The notes under the pieces are model-generated. The model made no database searches and had not been told where the DNA came from. It saw only the letters and a program-made list of their open reading frames with translations. This document shows positions 8,901-16,205 of a DNA stretch of 64,000 nucleotides, piece by piece. The DNA is from Thermoanaerobaculia bacterium. Its GTDB lineage: Bacteria; Acidobacteriota; Thermoanaerobaculia; Gp7-AA8. Within the stretch, counting starts at the first letter, position 1; every line of letters starts with the position of its first letter. Made by a program: the position numbers and the translations under genes. The stretch lies in NCBI GenBank assembly GCA_017883235.1, contig JADGNY010000002.1, positions 101,585 to 165,584 on the forward strand. Reading direction: 5' to 3'.

Positions 8901-9965
8901 CTGGACGGCATCGGCCGCTTTCAGATGTACCGCCTGCATGCCGCTGATGCCGTAGCCTGGCCGGGTCGGCCGGATCTCGTAGGTGCCCGCGGCCACTCCC
9001 GTGATGGTGAAGTTTCCTTTGGCGTCGGAGATGGCATCGACCGAGGCGTCGCGGGCGCCGAAACGTCCCGTGGGGCCGAGGGAGACGCGCGCACCGGCAA
9101 CCGGCAGTTGCGACTTCACATCGCGGACGTTGCCGCTGACGGTCGCGCTCTTGCCCAGCTTCAGCGTGGCCACGGCTGCCGTCCGTGCGCGCTGCGCCAC
9201 CCGGGTGTCTTTGCGTGCCACGACCGTCTCCCAATCTTTGGGAGCATGGGCGATGGTGAAGGTTCCATCGGCCGCCGATTTGCCGGCCGGCCAGCCGTCG
9301 AGAGAGAGCTGCGCGTCGGCGAGGGGCGTCTGGCCGTCTTCCGCGACCACGCGGCCCTTGATGGCCACGCCGGCGGTCATCGAAAAGTCGGGCCCCTTCT
9401 TGGACCCGGCGGGGCCGAGCAACTCTTCGACCATGGCGAAGTCGGGATGAAGAACGACGACGCGAAAGGCCCACTTCGAGGGATCGGGGGCCGTGTAGTG
9501 ACCGTCGGCGTCCGTCGTGGTCGTGTACTCCGCGCCGCCGAGGATAATCACGGTGGCGTTCGCGACCGGCTTCCCGTTTGCGCTGATCGTCCCGCGGACG
9601 GAGGGCGCCTGTGTCAGCAGCATGGCCCCGGCGTCGTCATCGGCGGCGACGAGACGGATGGCGGAGGGGGCGTATCCGGCGGCATCGACGCGCACGTCGA
9701 CGACGGTCTGATCCTTGGGGACGTCGAAGGAGAACTTGCCGCCGGAGTCGGTGGCCATCGTCGCCAGCGGCTTCCGCTGCGGCTCGGCCGAGAGGAGGCG
9801 CGGCCCCTGTGCCGCGATCAGCTCCGGCGCGAAAAGCGACACCTTGGCACCGGTGACCGGCTTCCCGTCGATGTTGATCACGGTACCGGTGACGGCCGCG
9901 CGCAGCGGCGCAATCAGCGGCGACATTACGAACAATACACACAGCAGGCGACGGAATGCGCGCAT
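5931..9965 (-). CDS. Large secreted carboxypeptidase-regulatory-like repeat protein (copy B)
   Basis: This 1344-residue paralog of the gene downstream has a signal peptide (MRAFRRLLCVLFVMS onwards, cleaved near LRAAV) followed by tandem CarboxypepD_reg-type beta-sandwich modules in the same order as copy A. The sequence AAVTGTVINIDGKPVTGAK at the mature N-terminus is nearly identical to AAVIGTVINIDGKPLPGAK of copy A. It continues past the point where copy A ends, with one or two more beta domains and a C-terminus ending DVLDGQQSNINV. The ATG at 9965 was chosen over longer frames because of a good RBS (GGGAGGA) and the signal peptide. It is probably an outer-surface protein; ligand unknown. 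Confidence 0.85.
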   Translation of the reverse strand: MRAFRRLLCVLFVMSPLIAPLRAAVTGTVINIDGKPVTGAKVSLFAPELIAAQGPRLLSAEPQRKPLATMATDSGGKFSFDVPKDQTVVDVRVDAAGYAPSAIRLVAADDDAGAMLLTQAPSVRGTISANGKPVANATVIILGGAEYTTTTDADGHYTAPDPSKWAFRVVVLHPDFAMVEELLGPAGSKKGPDFSMTAGVAIKGRVVAEDGQTPLADAQLSLDGWPAGKSAADGTFTIAHAPKDWETVVARKDTRVAQRARTAAVATLKLGKSATVSGNVRDVKSQLPVAGARVSLGPTGRFGARDASVDAISDAKGNFTITGVAAGTYEIRPTRPGYGISGMQAVHLKAADAVQKTLYATARGRISGSVIDEDKRPVAAAHLNTRPASRNNDMFAMMMRGGAGSDGYSAPDGHFVLRNVETEADLQVDAVKRGYPVAKSPSLKLAAGERKTGLTITIPRGVAITGKVSDKDHKPLSGVGVEAIESSNDAMGGMRRMVLSNMGNRNDEAVRTGSDGTFLIRVKEGTYDLAFKREGYSAKTVRGTKVDANTKPLEVMLAPGVEISGRVTRAGAGVEGVSVRSISQDGMASAVTSSDGSFTITDLTPGQMMLNATKQDSFIQEMRSVTAPARDVLIDLPPGGRITGHVLDKSSHQPVTSFQAGVTTSRGGGGMVVMMPPMQKQFTSDDGSFVLDGIKPGTTQVVVNAPGYTTARVPNIEVEDGKTAPDVEVDVESGSKLTGRVTDASGTPLAGVAVSSNPMAGGGGRVMRFDATDSSATTDPSGEYSFDSLEAGEKTFTFSRSGYVAQQQTVTITGGKDARLDVQLSSGMRAAGFVVTDGGAPIPDASVRAVSAAEMDGGRDARTDANGAFAFEGLAPGHYTFTAGKAGFAPGTLRDIDIATSGPVRVILTGGGVITGHVNGLTAPELEQATISASVAGSGGGGPFGGGGAASSAVDAAGNFRIDGAPSGTVRVSAVTGAMFGGSIKTAPPKTVELEAGGTAQVDIEFKSSTVISGRVTRNGTPVASARLMFIPRGGSSQTPASGSADSDGRYSLNGLDDGTYTVQVVDMASMSPFTTQYEVHGSNTFDITMKTVTLRGHVIDAGDSHPLNEANVQLQAPGQSFIGNRTAVTDPAGNFTIDNVPSGNYQITADKTGYGHDARTITISDSVPDDVQFQLSPGDGITIRAVDTRDNTALTVNVLRVLDSQGNEVPPQQGFFGGSSEVVKLALAPGVYGVTVTARNYAPQTISMASPSQQMVRFSPGGSIVLHSTDSTPRSARLIDSSGVPYGMNPISQGVFSLPPGTTPLNNVTAGHYRLEVIDKSSGRVTKTVEIDVLDGQQSNINV

Positions 9966-10010
9966 GGAGTCCTCCCGACGACGTACGAATGTACGACCTT
10001 TAGACGAAGA

Positions 10011-10892
10011 ATGCTGAACCGGGTTTCGACGTTTGAGCCGGACATGCCCAGAATGCCGGTGCGAGGGGAGCTGCTCCGGCAGCGCCTGGACGCCCTCGTG
10101 GCCACGTTCGACGTCTCGACCATCGAGCCCGATCCGCTCCAACTCGTCCTCCGATACGGCGATCCGCGGGACCAGGAAGTGGCCGGTATCCTCGCCGCCG
10201 CCTTCGCCTACGGCCGCGCCGACATCGTCGTCGCCAACGCCGGTCGGGTGCTCGACCGTATGGCTCCCTCCCCCTATCTCTATCTGACGTCGTTCGTTCC
10301 CGCGGAAGGCAGACGGAGATTTGCCGGCTTCACCCACCGCTTCCACAAGACCCCGGAACTGGTGGCCCTGCTGGCCTGCCTCGCTGCCGCTATCCGCACG
10401 CACGGCACGCTCGGTGATCTCTTCCGCGTCTGCTACGACGACGCCGACAAGGACATCGGCCCCTCCCTGACCCGCTTCGTCGCCGCCCTGATCGGCAAGC
10501 GCCGCACGAAGGCGCTCGACTATCTCCTCACCTCTCCCGCAAACGGCTCCGCCTGCAAACGGATGAACCTCTTCCTCCGCTGGATGGTCCGCACCACCCC
10601 CCCCGACCTCGGCATCTGGCCCTTCGTCGACCCGTCAAAGCTCGTGATGCCGGTCGACACCCACGTCCACCGCATCGCCACGTTCCTCGGCCTGAACAAC
10701 CGCAAATCTGCCGACTGGAAAGCCGCCCGGGCCCTGACCAACCGCCTCGCCAAGTTCGACCCCGCCGACCCCGTCCGCTACGACTTCGCCATCTGCCGGC
10801 TGGGGATACTCGATCTCTGCAGCAGGAGACGGAGGAAGGAGAACTGCGACGTGTGTTTGCTGAGGGATGTGTGCCGGTTTCCGGTGAGGTGA
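10011..10892 (+). CDS. TIGR02757 family protein (DUF2400)
   Basis: The 293-residue product matches the TIGR02757 family, conserved in Bacteroidetes, Acidobacteria and others, of unknown function but with a helix-hairpin-helix, DNA-glycosylase-like look. Visible family marks are RYGDPRDQEVAGILAAAFAYG near residues 45-65, PVDTHVHRIATFLGL in the middle, and a C-terminal cysteine cluster (C..L..LDLC, then ENCDVCLLRDVC) resembling a 4Fe-4S loop of endonuclease III. Starts at 10044 and 10053 are in frame and possible; the ATG at 10011 is taken as the longest without invading the divergent gene. It is divergent from the large repeat-protein gene with only 45 bp between. Confidence 0.8.
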   Translation: MLNRVSTFEPDMPRMPVRGELLRQRLDALVATFDVSTIEPDPLQLVLRYGDPRDQEVAGILAAAFAYGRADIVVANAGRVLDRMAPSPYLYLTSFVPAEGRRRFAGFTHRFHKTPELVALLACLAAAIRTHGTLGDLFRVCYDDADKDIGPSLTRFVAALIGKRRTKALDYLLTSPANGSACKRMNLFLRWMVRTTPPDLGIWPFVDPSKLVMPVDTHVHRIATFLGLNNRKSADWKAARALTNRLAKFDPADPVRYDFAICRLGILDLCSRRRRKENCDVCLLRDVCRFPVR

Positions 10893-10916
10893 AGACGATT
10901 CGTTTTACGCCGAGAG

Positions 10917-10986
10917 CTTTTAACCACAGAGGCACAGAGGACACAGAGAAAGACCTCTGTGATCTCTGTGTCTCTGTGGTTAAAAG
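10917..10986. repeat. Dispersed inverted repeat, CACAGAGG family
   Basis: TTTTAACCACAGAG at the left end is the exact inverse of CTCTGTGGTTAAAA at the right end, and the interior continues as an imperfect ACAGAGG-type stem. It lies between convergent gene ends. This type of element recurs across many bacterial genomes. Confidence 0.8.
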
Positions 10987-10997
10987 GTTTTTGAAAT

Positions 10998-11027
10998 GCG
11001 CGGGCGCGCCTTCGGACGCGCCCGCGC
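10998..11027. terminator. GC-rich hairpin with UUCG tetraloop
   Basis: GCGCGGGCGCG (10998-11008) pairs with CGCGCCCGCGC (11017-11027), with a C-TTCG-G loop at the tip. It lies between the convergent ends at 10892 and 11050 and probably serves as a bidirectional terminator, although only a short non-T tail follows. Confidence 0.6.
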
Positions 11028-11049
11028 GGGGCTTACTATACGAAACCGA

Positions 11050-11637
11050 TCACGCCGTCGTCTTCGGAGCGGTCGTCGGTGACGATGGCGTCACCGGCGA
11101 GGGCTCGGCCGGAGTGGACGGAGCCGGGGTTGCCGGCGTCGGGGCCGGCTTGGCTTTGGCCTTGCGGCCAGCGCCGAGGGCGATCTTCATGTCGGCGACA
11201 TGCGGAGCGAGAGCGGCGGTCTCGGGACGTTTGGCCAGACGCTTCGCCATGGAGTAGGTCAACAACGCGTTGCTCCCGGCGCTGTTTCTCGCCACGCGTA
11301 CGCTGTGGCGGATGAAGAGAGCCAGCGCTTCCAGCTCATCCGCCACCGGATCATACGCATCCGCGAAGTCCATCTGATCCCGCATCTGTACGGAACCCGA
11401 GTTTCCTCCACGGGTCAGCTCCTCGTTGTTCCGGATCGCCAGCGCCGCCAGGTCGACGAACGGCGGCGGTACCGATGCGGCGGCCGCGAGTTGCCGGCCG
11501 GAGTTCTTGGTCTCCGGAACCGAGAAATTCGGCACTCGCTGCTTCATCGCGCGAATGTCGTCGATGAGCGCGACCGCCTCATCCAGGTGGGACGGCTGTG
11601 GGGTTGTTGTAACGGGTACTTCAGTAACCTGAGTCAT
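11050..11637 (-). CDS. Unknown alpha-helical protein with Ala/Pro/Thr-rich tail (paralog 1)
   Basis: The product has 195 residues: a Thr/Pro-rich N-terminal stretch, a predicted helical core (about residues 20-150), and a low-complexity tail rich in A, P, T and K from about residue 155. No signal peptide. The segment LLTYSMAKRLAKRPETAALA aligns with LSTYAWAKKHAKGPDGVALR in the protein at 52726-53400, and the N-terminal helices and overall layout also match, so the two are paralogs. The ATG at 11637 has a good RBS (AAAGGAG). It sits 35 bp after another unknown gene in the same direction and downstream of a 21-22 bp tandem array. Function unknown. Confidence 0.7.
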   Translation of the reverse strand: MTQVTEVPVTTTPQPSHLDEAVALIDDIRAMKQRVPNFSVPETKNSGRQLAAAASVPPPFVDLAALAIRNNEELTRGGNSGSVQMRDQMDFADAYDPVADELEALALFIRHSVRVARNSAGSNALLTYSMAKRLAKRPETAALAPHVADMKIALGAGRKAKAKPAPTPATPAPSTPAEPSPVTPSSPTTAPKTTA

Positions 11638-11672
11638 GGTTTTCTCCTTTCTCAGTCTCAAACTTGCAGTGA

Positions 11673-12353
11673 TCAGAGCGAGCAAGTTGAGACGAGCGGA
11701 GGAGCACGGCCCCTGGAAACCCGTCTTGGAGCCTCGGCGACGGTCACACGAACGGACTGCTGACGCCGGACATGAATGCAGCAAATGCGATCGTTCTCGA
11801 GCGACAGGACCCTCGGCGCCGGATGCCGGGCGAGCACCGGAACCGGATGGACGCGTCTCTTGAGCAGTTCGGAGAGATCGAGCGGGGCGTTGCCGCTCTG
11901 GGCATATTCGATCAGCTCGGCGAATGATTTGTCGAACCGGTTCCCGAGCAGGGCCAGCTTCGTGCCGGTCTCGATCCAGCTCTGCATGTCGGCGATCATC
12001 CGCGCGGGAGCGTCCCCGGCGTATCCCGGTGCCTCGGCGATACGATCGTACGTCTCACTAATACACTTGCCGAGACGCGCGAGCCGATCGGCCGCTTCGA
12101 CGAGCAATCCCGTCACGCGACACATGTCATGTACAGCTTTGATCGGGTGTTCCAGCGCGATGGTCTCGCAGACGTCGATGATCTGGCGCGCCATGCCGAG
12201 GAAACCCTCCGCGGAACGGAGGTTCTGCCGGCCACGCTGAAACAGACGATGCCACGACTCCCGCCCCTTCATCCGCGATCCACCCGAACGCACCCCGCCC
12301 CGCCGCGACGTTTTCGCGTTCGTTCCAAGGGGGGCTTCGAGCAAATCTGCCAT
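11673..12353 (-). CDS. Hypothetical protein, 226 aa
   Basis: I do not recognise the family. The N-terminal 30 residues are basic and Gly/Arg-rich (a possible nucleic-acid-binding tail). Residues 35-165 are predicted helical with several cysteines, and the last 40 residues are Arg-rich and poorly structured. No signal peptide or membrane segment. It is followed after 35 bp by paralog 1 in the same direction, so the two may be an operon. The start ATG at 12353 lacks a convincing RBS; an AT-rich stretch lies directly upstream. The tandem array at 12451 begins 100 bp upstream of this start. Confidence 0.55.
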   Translation of the reverse strand: MADLLEAPLGTNAKTSRRGGVRSGGSRMKGRESWHRLFQRGRQNLRSAEGFLGMARQIIDVCETIALEHPIKAVHDMCRVTGLLVEAADRLARLGKCISETYDRIAEAPGYAGDAPARMIADMQSWIETGTKLALLGNRFDKSFAELIEYAQSGNAPLDLSELLKRRVHPVPVLARHPAPRVLSLENDRICCIHVRRQQSVRVTVAEAPRRVSRGRAPPLVSTCSL

Positions 12354-12450
12354 AACTTAACTTTAACCAACAGGTATCATATCACATTCCCACACTTGTG
12401 TCAACTTGCCATCGCCGTAAAGATGTTCACCATTATTGGTGAGATTCCGA

Positions 12451-12805
12451 TGTCATCGACGACGTCCTTGGACCTCAACCGAGCGTTCGTTGCCGTCACG
12501 CGAGCGGTTCGTTGTCGTCACGCGAGCATTCGTTCTCGTCACGCGAGCGGTTCGTTCTCGTGACGCGAGCCGTTCGTTCTCGTGACGCGAGCATTCGTTC
12601 TCGTCACGCGAGCGGTTCGTTGTCGTCACGCGAGCGTTCGTTTACCTCAACCGAGCGGTCGTTCGACCTCAACCCAGCCTTCGTTAACCTCAACCGAGAG
12701 GTCGTTTGACCTCAACCGAGAGGTCGTTTGACCTCAACCGAGCGGTCGTTTGACCTCAACCGAGCCTTCGGCGAAGTCATCGAATAGGTCCGACAACGTC
12801 ATCGA
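12451..12805. repeat. Tandem array 1, about 16 units of 20-23 bp in three sub-types
   Basis: Units share a G(C/A)..TCGTT core and fall in three types by their 3' end: A (GTCACGCGA or GTGACGCGA, seven units, 12483-12633), B (CTCAACCGA, one unit before and six after, to 12763), and C (GTCATCGA, one at the left edge and two at the right edge). Unit length alternates between 21 and 22, so no reading frame is kept through it and a coding role is unlikely. The period equals two helical turns. Confidence 0.85.
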
Positions 12806-12982
12806 ATGGGACGTTGAACCTCGGCGAACCCACGAATGTCAGCCCTTCGGACTTAACCGCGGTGCTGCCAGGATTTGCTCAACCCATGTTTCTTCAAACG
12901 CTTACGTAGATTCCCGAGGAGGCGTCCGATGTCGGTTCAGCGAACGATCGAAGGCCAGGTGATGGAAAACGCGCCACTTACG
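12805..12982. repeat. Long direct repeat, copy 1 (module A)
   Basis: This 178 bp stretch, from AATGGGACGTTGAACCTCGG to GAAAACGCGCCACTTA, recurs at 13039-13215 with high identity. It contains the sub-sequence CAAACGCTTACGTAGA shared with a third, shorter copy at 14501. A second module (ATCGAAGGCCTGG... at 12998-13033) follows. No intact gene is seen in 12806-13608. Confidence 0.8.
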
Positions 12983-13038
12983 CTCGTCGCAACCTCGCCA
13001 ATCAAAAATCGAAGGCCTGGTCCTCGCGGCTTTCGGTC

Positions 13039-13345
13039 AATGGGACGTTGAACCTCGGGAATCCACGAATGCCAACCCTCGGACTTAACTGCGGTGCTGC
13101 CCGGGTTTGCTTAACCCTTGTTTCTTCAAACGCTTACGTAGAGTCGTGGCGAAGCGTGCCGATGCCGTATCAGCGAACAATCGAAGGCCAGGTGATTGAA
13201 AACGCGCCACTTAACGTTCTTCACAACCTCGACCCGAACACCCGCATATCACTTGGTGATTGGCTGTAACGCATTCTAACAACTGCACTTACTGGATTTG
13301 AGAGTCCGCCAACCGAAAAAACGAAGGCCTGGCCCTTCGCGGCTG
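13039..13345. repeat. Long direct repeat, copy 2 (modules A and B)
   Basis: Module A (13039-13215) repeats copy 1. Module B (13292-13345, from ACTTACTGGATTTGAGAGTC to the CCTTCGCGG stretch) matches the second half of the copy at 14501-14640. The rest up to the DUF3800 gene at 13609 shows no recognisable feature. Confidence 0.75.
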
Positions 13346-13608
13346 GTCGACATCCGTTTCGACCGGGGTGTTCCCGTATTTCCGCCGCGGCCCGGCGCCC
13401 CCGTGCTCAAGGTCGAAGATGTTGATCGCCTGACAAACGGCGAAGAGGTCCGATGTGGCTAACGAGGCGATAACGTCAATGGTTCGTGAAATTTAAGCGT
13501 GGGGTATTGCCCTTAAACGTTCTGGAATCTATATTCAGGGTTGCCCGGTGGTGGGTGAACGTCGGCCACGTGCCGTGTGTTTCGGAGGCGGTACTCTGTC
13601 CCCGAAGC

Positions 13609-14460
13609 CTAGCTCACTACGGGCAATATTTTCGTGGCGTCGATGAACTTCCACTGCCCTTTGGCGTTGTAGTACTCGCCTGTCGCACGCCTTCGGACAT
13701 CGTCGATATCGCAGATCATGCGGTACTTCGGTTTCAGGTATTCGAAGTACCGCATCTCGCCTCTCTCCAGCACTCGACTGAGAGCCCAGAGGCAGTAGTC
13801 GATGGCCTGCAACCCAGCTACCTCCGAGGGATGAGCCGAGTAGATCGTCGTTTGGGGCTGCCGATCGCCCATCCGCGCGGCCAATGCTTCGGCATGGTGA
13901 GCCGTGAACGAAGCCCGCGCCTTCGCAATCACCGATTCGAGCGCTTGCTTTCGCTCTCGCTTACCTCGGCGCGCAAACCAGATATGACTGTGCTCAGCCA
14001 AGTGGAGACGATCGCGCATCACCCTCTCAACAAGCCCATCATAAATCTCATGGTCGGTGACTTTGACGCCGGTCTCGGCGAAGCGGCGTGCGGCGAAGTC
14101 AGCAAGTATGTTTTTCCGACGAATCGCTACGACAACATGCATCTCGTGAGCGCGGAGCACTTGAAAAACCTCTCGTCGCACCTCGGGTAGATCGTCTTTG
14201 GCATGAAAGTAGAGCGCCGTTTTCCTCGCCTCTGGCTGAAACGAAGGCACACCACTGAAGTAGCCATCACCCAATAGTTTGAGCCGGAGAAATGCGAGAT
14301 CTGACTGGAGCGCTTCAGGGTTCTTTATCCACGCTGCGCCCAGAGTGAATGTCCGCGACACCCCCGGCTGCCCCACGATGCACCGTCCTGAGGCGTCGAA
14401 GAGGACAAGATCACCCGATTCGTCGATGAAGTAGTGTTGCGCTGGGCGAAGCTTCCGCAT
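13609..14460 (-). CDS. DUF3800 domain-containing protein
   Basis: The 283-residue protein carries the DUF3800 signature: HYFIDESGD at residues 8-17 with an acidic pair, an internal conserved Asp/Glu region, and the C-terminal LQAIDYCLWALSRV motif. The family has a predicted RNase-H-like fold and is common in mobile and defence-rich regions; its activity has not been established. Direct-repeat copies lie on both sides (13039-13345 and 14501-14640), and flanking DNA is less GC-rich than the core genome, which suggests horizontal acquisition as a cassette. The start ATG at 14460 gives the FIDESG motif at the usual distance from the N-terminus. Confidence 0.85.
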   Translation of the reverse strand: MRKLRPAQHYFIDESGDLVLFDASGRCIVGQPGVSRTFTLGAAWIKNPEALQSDLAFLRLKLLGDGYFSGVPSFQPEARKTALYFHAKDDLPEVRREVFQVLRAHEMHVVVAIRRKNILADFAARRFAETGVKVTDHEIYDGLVERVMRDRLHLAEHSHIWFARRGKRERKQALESVIAKARASFTAHHAEALAARMGDRQPQTTIYSAHPSEVAGLQAIDYCLWALSRVLERGEMRYFEYLKPKYRMICDIDDVRRRATGEYYNAKGQWKFIDATKILPVVS

Positions 14461-14472
14461 CGGTGCGCGTCA

Positions 14473-14834
14473 TCATGCTACATCGTTGGTGCGCGTTAGA
14501 CCTTCGGACTTGACGGCGGCGCTGCCAGCCTTGGCTAACCAACGTTTCCTCAAACGCTTACGTAGATTCCCGGACTTACCGGATTTGAGCGTCCGCACAA
14601 CCGAAAAGCGAGGGTCTGGCCCTCGCGCCTCTCGCTTTGATTCGCCGTTCGCTCGGGCCCCGTCGTGGATGCCAATAACTGCTGCATCGCGGTGCGCATC
14701 GAGGGCGACATCGCAAGTAGCTGTGCTCTCAATCGGTTGCGGATGGTCAAAGAACGAGAGCTTGACCCCTATCACTCACCCACGAAAGTGGGACTTCGAC
14801 TCTCGACCTGACCCTCTCTACCCTCCTGCCTTCC
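14473..14834. repeat. Direct repeat copy 3 and gene-poor spacer
   Basis: Positions 14501-14640 carry both modules seen in copies 1 and 2: CTTCGGACTTGACGGCGG, then CAAACGCTTACGTAGATTCC, then GGATTTGAGCGTCCG and a CGAGGGTCTGGCCCTCG stretch. A minus-strand frame (14473-14775, 100 codons) is open but its C-terminal part is just the repeat and is frameshifted in the other copies, so I do not call it a gene. The remainder holds nothing I recognise. Confidence 0.65.
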
Positions 14835-15595
14835 TACACTTCAGTCGACTCGCTTACGTCCGGCGTTCCACTCGCGGCGACGCGATCAGATTGTTCGTTC
14901 ACCAAAGCCTCTACCGCATTAAACGCCTCTGGCCCGAGTTCATGAAGTTTGTAGAAGAGTTCCGAAATTCGTTCTTGCCTGTATTCATCTTCCAGGCTGT
15001 AGATTTTCACGGTCAATCTTCGCTGTCCCGAGATGAGTGAGCCGAAATCGGACCTGATCTTTTCGAGGCTCTCAGACATCTTTTCAAACGGTGAGTCGCC
15101 AACGCGCGAGATTCCTTCAAACTCTGAGAAATCAATGGTAAAGCTCTCCGAATAGATTCTATCGGCAGCATCTCGATACCGAACGCCGATAGTCCATGGC
15201 TGTTGTTTCAGCACGTCTAGGTTTCCGATCGCATTCGCGACGAACATGTCGATACGCTCATGTGGCGCGAGATAGTGCAAGCCCTTTCGGAAGAAACCGA
15301 TTTTCGCAAGATCCTTCACGCCCCGGCGTTCTTGGCAATACTGCTTGACGGTAAACTCAAGAGAAAGTACCGGACCGTTCCCGAAGTTCTCGATCGCTAA
15401 GTTAAGAAGATGAATTTGTGTCTCATGAATCGACAACCTGATCACGACGCTGGGTCGCGAGGAGGCCTCTCGCACTGTAACGCTCTCGCGAAGTAGTTGG
15501 CGTGTAAGAAAGACGTAGATTGTCGTCGCGATGGTGAGCACGAATGTGAGGATCGCCGAAATAGCGCCAGTGTTTGCATTTATCCAGTTCATCAT
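14834..15595 (-). CDS. Membrane-anchored protein of unknown function
   Basis: The product has about 253 residues from the ATGATG at 15593-15595. One transmembrane helix lies near the N-terminus (about residues 10-33, AILTFVLTIATTIYVFL), followed by a soluble domain with alternating beta strands and, from about residue 175, helical segments. The arrangement suggests a cytoplasmic domain anchored in the inner membrane. The longer upstream frame lacks an RBS, while GAGG lies 13 nt upstream of the ATG chosen. The gene is clearly lower in GC than its neighbours, a sign of transfer. It is the last gene of the accessory island; function unknown. Confidence 0.6.
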   Translation of the reverse strand: MMNWINANTGAISAILTFVLTIATTIYVFLTRQLLRESVTVREASSRPSVVIRLSIHETQIHLLNLAIENFGNGPVLSLEFTVKQYCQERRGVKDLAKIGFFRKGLHYLAPHERIDMFVANAIGNLDVLKQQPWTIGVRYRDAADRIYSESFTIDFSEFEGISRVGDSPFEKMSESLEKIRSDFGSLISGQRRLTVKIYSLEDEYRQERISELFYKLHELGPEAFNAVEALVNEQSDRVAASGTPDVSESTEV

Positions 15596-15769
15596 TCCGA
15601 TGATGATACCTCGCGCCGTCAAGTGGCTACTGAACCCAGGATCCATTCGCGCGGAGGCGCGGCGTTTGTGGATGTCAACGGTGACCCCATTGGCTGACCC
15701 CAAGAGCGAATGTGTGGCCCCGAGTATTCACACTTTGCCGCCTCGCTGGTGCGTTACTATCGCGCCTAA

Positions 15770-16054
15770 GCGCTCGAAACCGACCTCATCGACCGCATTC
15801 GTCACATCTTCCTAATCAAAGAGGCGCTCAGGGACGACGCGGACGGCATCCTGCCGCAGGCGATCCGAAGCGCGGAGCTGCGGGTGCGGCTGCCGCGGCA
15901 TCACATCGACATGCTGGAGTATCGGGCGGAGCAACAGGAGACCACCGTCAGCGGGGTGCTGGCGCGGGAGCTGGATGGGAAAGCCAGTGCGCACATCGAG
16001 GAGCTGTCGGCGGCGTTGCCGGGGTTCGCGGAGGCGATGGCGTGGCCGGGGTGA
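15770..16054 (+). pseudogene. Decayed copy of the regulator-like gene at 53897-54382
   Basis: The frame after the TAA at 15767 reads ALETDLIDRIRHIFLIKEAL and continues with DADGILPQAIR, ELRVRLPRHHIDMLEYRAEQ and FAEAMAWPG. These match DADGVLPQAIR, ELRVRLPRHHVDMLEYRAEQ and FAEALAWPD of the intact gene. The N-terminal DRIRRIF motif is joined directly to the EALGADADG region, so about 65 residues including the putative HTH are missing, in frame. No credible start codon exists. It is a truncated remnant ending at the TGA at 16052. Confidence 0.75.
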
Positions 16055-16056
16055 CC

Positions 16057-16132
16057 TTATCTGCAGATGACGCAGATAGACGCAGATGGGAGACGGTTTT
16101 ATCTGCGTACATCTGCGACATCTGCGGATGAT
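16057..16132. repeat. Dispersed inverted repeat, ATCTGCG family
   Basis: TTATCTGCAGATGACGCAGA on the left and ATCTGCGACATCTGCGGATG on the right form an imperfect stem built from ATCTGCG units. It sits between the pseudogene end and the convergent kbl end. Confidence 0.75.
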
Positions 16133-16205
16133 CGGGCGGAGAGTGACCATACGATCGCGCGAGAACGCGCGTGCGGGACGCACGCGGTCCCAGGGGGGCG
16201 AGAAC

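Noticed and set aside
8010..10010. N-terminal extension of the TIGR02757 frame across the upstream gene
   Set aside because: It runs antisense through the repeat-protein gene; family members start near the ATG at 10011 to 10053.
12451..12805. CRISPR array
   Set aside because: Units abut with no unique spacers, the period is only 20-23 bp, and no cas gene is present. The same applies to 53600-53872.
13486..14190. 234-aa plus-strand frame opposite the DUF3800 gene
   Set aside because: The antisense frame has no domain, while the minus-strand protein carries FIDESG and the C-terminal LQAIDYCLWAL motif.
12805..14640. Integron gene-cassette array with attC sites around the DUF3800 gene
   Set aside because: Some GTTAGA and CTTAAC words occur, but I could not pair them into an attC hairpin with R and L boxes, and there is no integrase. 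A folding search with an attC model would decide.
14473..14775. 100-aa minus-strand frame
   Set aside because: Its C-terminal third is the direct repeat, whose other copies are frameshifted in the same region; no RBS or homology recognised.
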